A stretch of 48,535 bases of DNA from Acidimicrobiia bacterium (GTDB lineage Bacteria > Actinomycetota > Acidimicrobiia > Acidimicrobiales > Poriferisodalaceae), in assembly GCA_022820505.1 (NCBI GenBank), contig JAJEFK010000052.1, forward strand, positions 1 through 48,535, in the 5' to 3' direction. Below are positions 43,849 through 48,535 of the stretch, piece by piece. The notes under the pieces are model-generated. The model did not search any database and was not told the DNA's origin. It was given only the letters and a program-made list of their open reading frames with translations. Within the stretch, counting starts at the first letter, position 1. Each line of letters starts with the position of its first letter. The translations under genes and the position numbers were made by a program.

Positions 43849-44523
43849 TCAGTCGTCGCGCCAGTCGTACGGCGCGCCCTGTTCTGGCGGCTCCGACTCG
43901 TCGGCCTCCTCGTAGAGGGCCCCGGCCTCCTTGGCTGCGGTGACGAACTCGCGCATGGCGAGCACGTCCTTGCGGCCAGGCTCGGATTCGACGCCCGACG
44001 CCACATCCACGCCCCACGGCCGCACGACCTCGATGGCCTGCGCCACGTTCGAGGCGCGCAGCCCGCCCGCAAGCAGCAGCCTCATGCCGCGATCTCGGCC
44101 CTCGAGCTGCCGCCAGTCGAAGACACGCCCGCTGCCCGGCTCGGAGCCGTCCAGCATGAGCACCGAAGCGCCGTAATCACGCACCCGTTCCACATTGGGG
44201 TCGCCTGCCACGAACGCCTTGATGAGCCCGGGCACCCGCTCGGCGATCCAGCGGCTGTCGGCCGTGGTCTCATTGCCGTGCAACTGGGCCAGGCGCAGAC
44301 CGGCGCCGTCCATGATCTGCACCACCCGCTCGGGCAGCTCGTTGCGGAAGACACCGACCGTGACGATCCCGCCCGGCAGTCGGCGAACGATGTCTCTGGC
44401 CAGCCTCGGGGAGATCTGCCGTGGCGATCCGGGCACGAAGTTGAAGCCGACGGCGTCGGCACCCATGCCGACGGCGACCAGCGCATCCTCTTCGTTCGTG
44501 ACGCCACAGATCTTTACGAACAT
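43849..44523 (-). CDS. trpF: Phosphoribosylanthranilate isomerase
   Basis: Amadori isomerisation of phosphoribosylanthranilate. The 224-residue TIM barrel has the general base Cys6 (VKICGVTN), the general acid Asp125 (VLMLDGSEPGSG), AVGFNFVPGSPRQISP and a phosphate-binding end LLLAGGLRASNV and VDVASGVESEPGRKD. A dedicated trpF is notable because many actinobacteria use the bifunctional PriA. The acidic 20-residue C-terminal tail is extra. It lies upstream of trpB in the same run. Confidence 0.93.
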   Translation of the reverse strand: MFVKICGVTNEEDALVAVGMGADAVGFNFVPGSPRQISPRLARDIVRRLPGGIVTVGVFRNELPERVVQIMDGAGLRLAQLHGNETTADSRWIAERVPGLIKAFVAGDPNVERVRDYGASVLMLDGSEPGSGRVFDWRQLEGRDRGMRLLLAGGLRASNVAQAIEVVRPWGVDVASGVESEPGRKDVLAMREFVTAAKEAGALYEEADESEPPEQGAPYDWRDD

Positions 44524-44597
44524 GTCACTACCGGCATGTCAGGCGATCCCTCGCGGCAGCGGGCTCACGTGCCCCGCTCTTGTTCGCTGGGCCAGTG

Positions 44598-44912
44598 TCA
44601 GAAATCGAGACCTTTGGCCACGGCCGGGTCGAGGAAGATGAGCTCGGGGCGGGCCGCCATGAACTCACGCGTGGCTTGGCCGAAGACCTTCATCTGCTCC
44701 GAGCCACCGTGGGCTGCGAGCGCATCCTGGTCGCTGTACAGCTCGTAGAACCACACCACGTCGGCGTCGTTCTGGTCCTTGTGGGCGGCGTACACCTCGG
44801 TGCCCGGCTCGCCCGCGACATTGCTCATGCCGATGTCGGCGATCACTGCGAGCAACTCGTCACGCATGCCTTCTTTGGCAGTCAGCTTGGCCAAGAGTGC
44901 CGTCTTTGCCAT
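44598..44912 (-). CDS. ABM-fold putative quinol monooxygenase
   Basis: A 104-residue dimeric alpha-beta barrel protein of the antibiotic-biosynthesis-monooxygenase family: LLAKLTAKEGMRDELLAVI, then EVYAAHKDQNDADVVWFYELYSDQDALAAHGGSEQMK. Members include quinol oxygenases and haem-related enzymes, but many are uncharacterised. No cofactor motif is visible. AGGGAG precedes the ATG. It sits between ygfZ-like and trpF with about 73-base gaps on each side, so it may be co-transcribed with the trp genes or separately promoted. Confidence 0.8.
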   Translation of the reverse strand: MAKTALLAKLTAKEGMRDELLAVIADIGMSNVAGEPGTEVYAAHKDQNDADVVWFYELYSDQDALAAHGGSEQMKVFGQATREFMAARPELIFLDPAVAKGLDF

Positions 44913-44985
44913 GTCGTTGCTCCCTGCGATCCGTTCGACTCGACAACAGCCTGCGAGCGTACCGGCACCGATCCCTGCGGCGAGA

Positions 44986-45882
44986 TCAGAACAGGTCGGC
45001 AAGAGCGACGGGCGGGCCGCCGTCAACGCGCACCTCGCCGCCGACATCTCGTTGCACAGATGCGAATCCGACGACGGCGCCAGCCAGCGAAGCGGTACTG
45101 AGCACGGTGCCGACGCCAGCGCCGTCGGTGCTGCAGAGCCCGTCACCTGGCGAGACGTCGCTCGCAGCTCGGAAGCGCTGAATGCACCGCCGTCCGCCTG
45201 TGCGCGAGTCGATTCGCTCCACCAGCTCCTGGCCCCGGTAGCAGCCCTTGGTGAACGACGCCGCCCGCTCGACGAGGCCGGTTTCGTTGGGGATGTCACC
45301 CGGTTGGATCTCGGCGCCCATGGCCGGCAGGCCGTAGGCCAGGCGCAGCGCCTCGAACCCGCTGGCCGAGACGTGCTCGGCGCCGTCGGCGGACGCAACG
45401 GCCTCGCTGCCGGGGCCGACGAGCAGGTCGTGACCGCTGGCCAGCGGCCAGTAGGCGGGGCGCACCACGTGCTCTGGGGCCGCGGCCGGGCCAGTGCTCG
45501 AAGCGTCGACCGCCGGTTCGCCTGCCACAGGGGGCCCGCGCACAGCGTGCATCTGCCATTCGTGCAGCGAGAAGTCGGCACGGGTCCGCAGCTTGAAACG
45601 CTCGAGCGATGCGGACATTGCCTCGCCGAAGCCGGGCTCGATGTCGGCGATGTAGGTCTCGGGGCCGGTGCGGCTGATGGCGAAGAGCGCTTCGATCCGC
45701 CCTCGTGGTTCCAGCAGGAACGACAGGGCGCCCTGTCCGATCTCCATGGCCTCCACATCGGCCGAGATCTGGCCATGCAGGTACACGGCGGCCTCGGGGC
45801 CGGTCACCACGAGCACATCGCGCGAGGCAGTCGCCGCCACGAGCCGATCGAGCGCAGGCGCGGCGGTCACCCGCTTCTCCAT
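44986..45882 (-). CDS. ygfZ: YgfZ/GcvT-like folate-binding protein
   Basis: A 298-residue tetrahydrofolate-binding aminomethyltransferase-fold protein, which in other bacteria helps assemble or repair iron-sulfur clusters. The hallmark loop K212-G-C214-Y-R-G-Q-E219 is present (FTKGCYRGQELVER), and the N-terminal segment VTGPEAAVYLHGQISADV matches the family. Its start lies inside the end of trpE-trpG (16-base overlap), so translation is probably coupled. It has no biosynthetic role in tryptophan that I know of. Confidence 0.85.
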   Translation of the reverse strand: MEKRVTAAPALDRLVAATASRDVLVVTGPEAAVYLHGQISADVEAMEIGQGALSFLLEPRGRIEALFAISRTGPETYIADIEPGFGEAMSASLERFKLRTRADFSLHEWQMHAVRGPPVAGEPAVDASSTGPAAAPEHVVRPAYWPLASGHDLLVGPGSEAVASADGAEHVSASGFEALRLAYGLPAMGAEIQPGDIPNETGLVERAASFTKGCYRGQELVERIDSRTGGRRCIQRFRAASDVSPGDGLCSTDGAGVGTVLSTASLAGAVVGFASVQRDVGGEVRVDGGPPVALADLF

Positions 45883-48101
45883 CCGGGCACCAGCCGGTCC
45901 ACGGCGTTGCGAATCAGCGCGAGCCCGACCCCGTCATCGAGCGACATGATCGACTCCGGGTGGAACTGCACGGCCGCGACCGGCAGCTCGCGGTGCTCCA
46001 CCGCCATGACGATGTCGTCATCGAGGCTGACCGCAGTCACCTCGAGCGAATCGGGCACTTGGGAGCGACGGGCAAACAGCGAGTGGTAGCGACCTGCCCG
46101 GAACTCCTTCGGCAGGCCGTCGAGCAGCTGCCCGCCAATGATGCGGATGGCGGACGGCTTGCCGTGCATCGGCGTGGCCAGCTGGCCCAGCTCGCCGCCG
46201 AAGTACTCCACGATGCCCTGCAATCCCAAGCACACCCCGAACAGCGGCAGCCCGGCATCGAGCGTGGCCCGCACCACCGGCCCGATGCTGAAGTCGTCGG
46301 GCCGGCCGGGGCCTGGCGAGAGCACGATGAGGTCGAAGTCGTCGGCGCTGATCTCCTCGGTAGGAAAGCCGACCCGGCGGGTCACCACCGTGGCACCGGT
46401 CTGGCGCAGGTAGTTGGCCAGCGTGTGCACGAACGAGTCGAGGTGATCCACCAGCAGCACCCGTCGATCGCTTGGGGCCGAAGCGGCGACCCCCGTGGCC
46501 GCCGCCGAGCGCGGCCGCCGGATCGCGTCGAGGAATGCCGACGCCTTGAGCTCGGTTTCCGATTCCTCCTCGTCGGGCTCGGAGTCCCACAGCAGCGTGG
46601 CGCCGACACGCACCTCCGCATGCCCGTCGGCGACGCGGATCGTGCGCAGCGTGAGGCCGGTGTTCAGGCTGCCGTCGAAGCCCACTTTGCCGACCGCGCC
46701 CCCATACCAGGCCCGGGCGGTGCGTTCGTGCTGCTCGAGGAACATCATCGCTGCCGTCTTGGGCGCGCCAGTCACCGTGACCGCCCACGTATGCGACAGG
46801 AACGCATCGAGCGCATCGAAGCCGGGGCGCAGACGGCCTTCCACATGGTCGACGGTGTGGATGAGCCGCGAGTACATCTCGATCTGGCGGCGGCCGATCA
46901 CCTTGACGGACCCAGGGACGCAGATGCGGCTCTTGTCGTTGCGGTCCACGTCGGTGCACATCGTCAGCTCGGACTCGTCCTTCGCCGAGTTGAGCAGCGC
47001 CAAGATCTGCGAGGCATCGTCGATGGGGTCTTGTCCTCGGGCGATGGTTCCCGAGATCGGGCATGTCTCCACCCGCTCGCCCTCGACCCGCACGTACATC
47101 TCGGGCGAGGCGCCGATCAGCCACTCACCCGTATCACCCGCCGCACTGTGCCCATTGCGCCCGGCTGAAGCCGGGCCGAGATTGATCAGGAACCCGTACG
47201 GCGCAGGGTTCTGTTCCTTGAGTCGGCGGAACAGCTCTGCTGGAGACTCGACGCAGGGCTCGGAGAACATCTGGCTGGTGACCACCTCGAAGAGGTCGCC
47301 CCGGGCGAAGTACTCGTGAGCCGCACGCACACCGGCCGCATAGCCGCCGGGCTCATGGTCGCAGCTCGCCTCCAGCTCGAAATCGGGCTCATAGGGCACG
47401 CGTGCACCGCCGCCCGCCAGCCCGGCGGTGCTGCGACCGTTCACCGCAAAGTCGTACTGGAAGCGCTGCGCGATGCCGCCCTCGTGGTCCACGATGAGCA
47501 GGTCGTCGGGCAGGTAGAGCACCAGGTCGCGCTGCTCGGCCGGGCGCGGCAGCGTCAGCGCGATGGGCTCGAACTGGAACGCCAGGTCGTAGCCGAACGC
47601 CCCGTACAGGCCCAGGTGCGGATCGTCGCAGGAGAACAGGTTCACCAGGGCGCGCACAACCGTGAACGTGGACGGCTGGCGGCTGCGCTCTTCTTCCTCG
47701 AAACGCCGATCAGCCCGTTCCACCCGGCAGACCACGGCGCCCGAGCCGTCACCGGGCTCATGGCGAAGGTCGACGATGCCTGCAGCGCTTCCCAGCGCTG
47801 CCAGCGTCTCGTGAACCGGCTCCAGCAGCACTGTGCCGCGCTCGTTCAAGGCGCTCACCCAGATGTCCTGCGCCCGGCTGGTGATGGCCAGCGGCGGGTC
47901 GGCGAAGCCCATGTCCCAGCGGGTGTAGCGGCCGGGGTACTCGTAGCTCGACGACAGCAGCACGCCCCGTGCCTCGTCCAGCCGGTCGACGAGGTCTTCG
48001 ATCTCGGCGTTGCCGTCAACCGTCGACGCAGTCAGCGAGATGTTGATGCCGCCCCCGGTCTGGAACTGCGTCTCGCCCATATTCGTCGGTTCAGGACTCA
48101 T
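45867..48101 (-). CDS. trpEG: Anthranilate synthase, fused TrpE-TrpG
   Basis: Makes anthranilate from chorismate and glutamine. In a 744-residue chain, residues 1-525 are the TrpE synthase (GVLLSSSYEYPGRYTRWD effector-site segment near 46-63, CPISGTIARGQ, ELTMCTDVDRNDKSRIC, VTVTGAPKTAAM, YGGAVGKVGFDG). Residues 546-744 are the glutaminase with Cys624 (FGVCLGLQG), His714 and Glu716 (VQFHPESIM). A short Ala-rich linker joins them. The monofunctional order with trpC/trpD is not followed here; those genes are elsewhere. The organisation resembles rhizobial TrpE(G), and PhzE is a related alternative, but trp neighbours favour tryptophan. Confidence 0.95.
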   Translation of the reverse strand: MSPEPTNMGETQFQTGGGINISLTASTVDGNAEIEDLVDRLDEARGVLLSSSYEYPGRYTRWDMGFADPPLAITSRAQDIWVSALNERGTVLLEPVHETLAALGSAAGIVDLRHEPGDGSGAVVCRVERADRRFEEEERSRQPSTFTVVRALVNLFSCDDPHLGLYGAFGYDLAFQFEPIALTLPRPAEQRDLVLYLPDDLLIVDHEGGIAQRFQYDFAVNGRSTAGLAGGGARVPYEPDFELEASCDHEPGGYAAGVRAAHEYFARGDLFEVVTSQMFSEPCVESPAELFRRLKEQNPAPYGFLINLGPASAGRNGHSAAGDTGEWLIGASPEMYVRVEGERVETCPISGTIARGQDPIDDASQILALLNSAKDESELTMCTDVDRNDKSRICVPGSVKVIGRRQIEMYSRLIHTVDHVEGRLRPGFDALDAFLSHTWAVTVTGAPKTAAMMFLEQHERTARAWYGGAVGKVGFDGSLNTGLTLRTIRVADGHAEVRVGATLLWDSEPDEEESETELKASAFLDAIRRPRSAAATGVAASAPSDRRVLLVDHLDSFVHTLANYLRQTGATVVTRRVGFPTEEISADDFDLIVLSPGPGRPDDFSIGPVVRATLDAGLPLFGVCLGLQGIVEYFGGELGQLATPMHGKPSAIRIIGGQLLDGLPKEFRAGRYHSLFARRSQVPDSLEVTAVSLDDDIVMAVEHRELPVAAVQFHPESIMSLDDGVGLALIRNAVDRLVPGWRSG

Positions 48102-48137
48102 GGGTTCGGGTTTCTGCTCAGGCCTAGGGCCGCACGT

Positions 48138-48535
48138 TCACAGGTACAGGCCGGTGCTGCCGGGCTCGATGCGGGGTGCAGCGATGGCGTGCACATCCCG
48201 CTCGCGCAGGATCAGGAAATCGTCGCCGTGCACCTCGACCTCGTGGCGATCCTCGGGGCTGAACAGCACGCGGTCACCTTCCTGGGCGGTCCTCACGTTC
48301 GGCCCTGCACCGATGACCTCGCCCCACACGAGGCGCTTGTTCTGCTGGGCCGTTGCCGGGATCAGGATCCCGCCGCTGGTGCGCCGCTCCGAGCCGTCGT
48401 TGGGCAGCCGCACCAGCAGCCGGTCGTGCAGCATCTTGATGGGCCGGCGCTCGCCGTCGGAGTCGGGCGGGGCAGACGGCTTCGGCTTGCTGGCAGCGGG
48501 CTTGGAGCGACTGCCGGTCTTCGGGCTCTTCGAGG
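48138..48535 (-). CDS. GroES-like co-chaperonin family protein, 5' end outside window
   Basis: GroES-fold protein: LHDRLLVRLPNDGSERRTSG, ILIPATAQQNKRLVWGEVIG, DRVLFSPEDRHEVEVHGDDF and ending ERDVHAIAAPRIEPGSTGLYL. This is the second, actinobacterial type rather than the canonical groES with a GGxxV mobile loop. An internal ATG at 48434 would give 98 residues, but the frame stays open to the window edge through a Lys/Pro/Ser/Ala-rich stretch (SKSPKTGSRSKPAA) and continues IKMLHD, so an extended N-terminus is likely. No groEL is nearby. It lies 36 bases upstream of trpEG. Confidence 0.8.
   Translation of the reverse strand, partial: SKSPKTGSRSKPAASKPKPSAPPDSDGERRPIKMLHDRLLVRLPNDGSERRTSGGILIPATAQQNKRLVWGEVIGAGPNVRTAQEGDRVLFSPEDRHEVEVHGDDFLILRERDVHAIAAPRIEPGSTGLYL

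Overview
The window is high-GC (roughly two-thirds G+C by eye), gene-dense chromosomal DNA from an actinobacterium. Pointers are the polA-rpsA-coaE-uvrB-uvrA neighbourhood with a PdtaR-type ANTAR regulator beside polA (an order shared with mycobacteria), a mycothiol-dependent formaldehyde dehydrogenase, many GTG starts and an actinobacterial GroES-like protein. The overall style suggests a deep-branching lineage such as Acidimicrobiia, but that placement is inference. I see no phage, plasmid, IS element, rRNA or CRISPR.

Layout. 1-11.8 kb is housekeeping: uvrA (3' end outside the window), mscR, uvrB, a DUF4193-like acidic protein, coaE, rpsA, polA, the ANTAR regulator and tRNA-Leu(CAA). 12.1-16.6 kb is a type II fatty-acid operon, fabD-fabH-fabG-acpP-fabF, in which FabD carries an extra C-terminal biotinyl-like domain without the modifiable lysine. 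16.6-24.6 kb holds a serine hydrolase, a CapA-type lipoprotein, a double-domain CaiB-family CoA-transferase, a flavin-type oxidoreductase, and a tight operon of a PaaA-like diiron protein, an unknown protein, two MaoC/hot-dog proteins and a YjbR protein. 24.7-29.5 kb is a branched-chain-amino-acid-type ABC transporter with a fused LivM-LivG protein.

29.6-37.7 kb looks like a catabolic cluster: two divergent glutamine-synthetase-like ligases, two consecutive cytochrome P450s translationally coupled to a class I glutamine-amidotransferase-like protein, an HSL-family hydrolase and an SDR. Both GS-like proteins keep the metal and glutamate residues but have Phe where glutamine synthetase has its ammonium-binding Glu. 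With the adjacent ABC importer this suggests uptake and gamma-glutamylation of an organic amine. 37.8-40.4 kb is a small accessory island: a VapBC45-like toxin-antitoxin pair, a small HTH protein and two different PD-(D/E)XK nuclease-fold proteins.

40.4-48.5 kb is one long reverse-strand run: groES-like, trpE-trpG fusion, ygfZ-like, an ABM-fold protein, trpF, trpB, trpA, a HIT-like protein, a lipoprotein cytochrome c and fabZ, closed by a candidate terminator. trpC and trpD are not in the window. No stretch over 300 bases lacks a gene; the longest gaps (100-200 bases) are divergent promoter regions or spacers.
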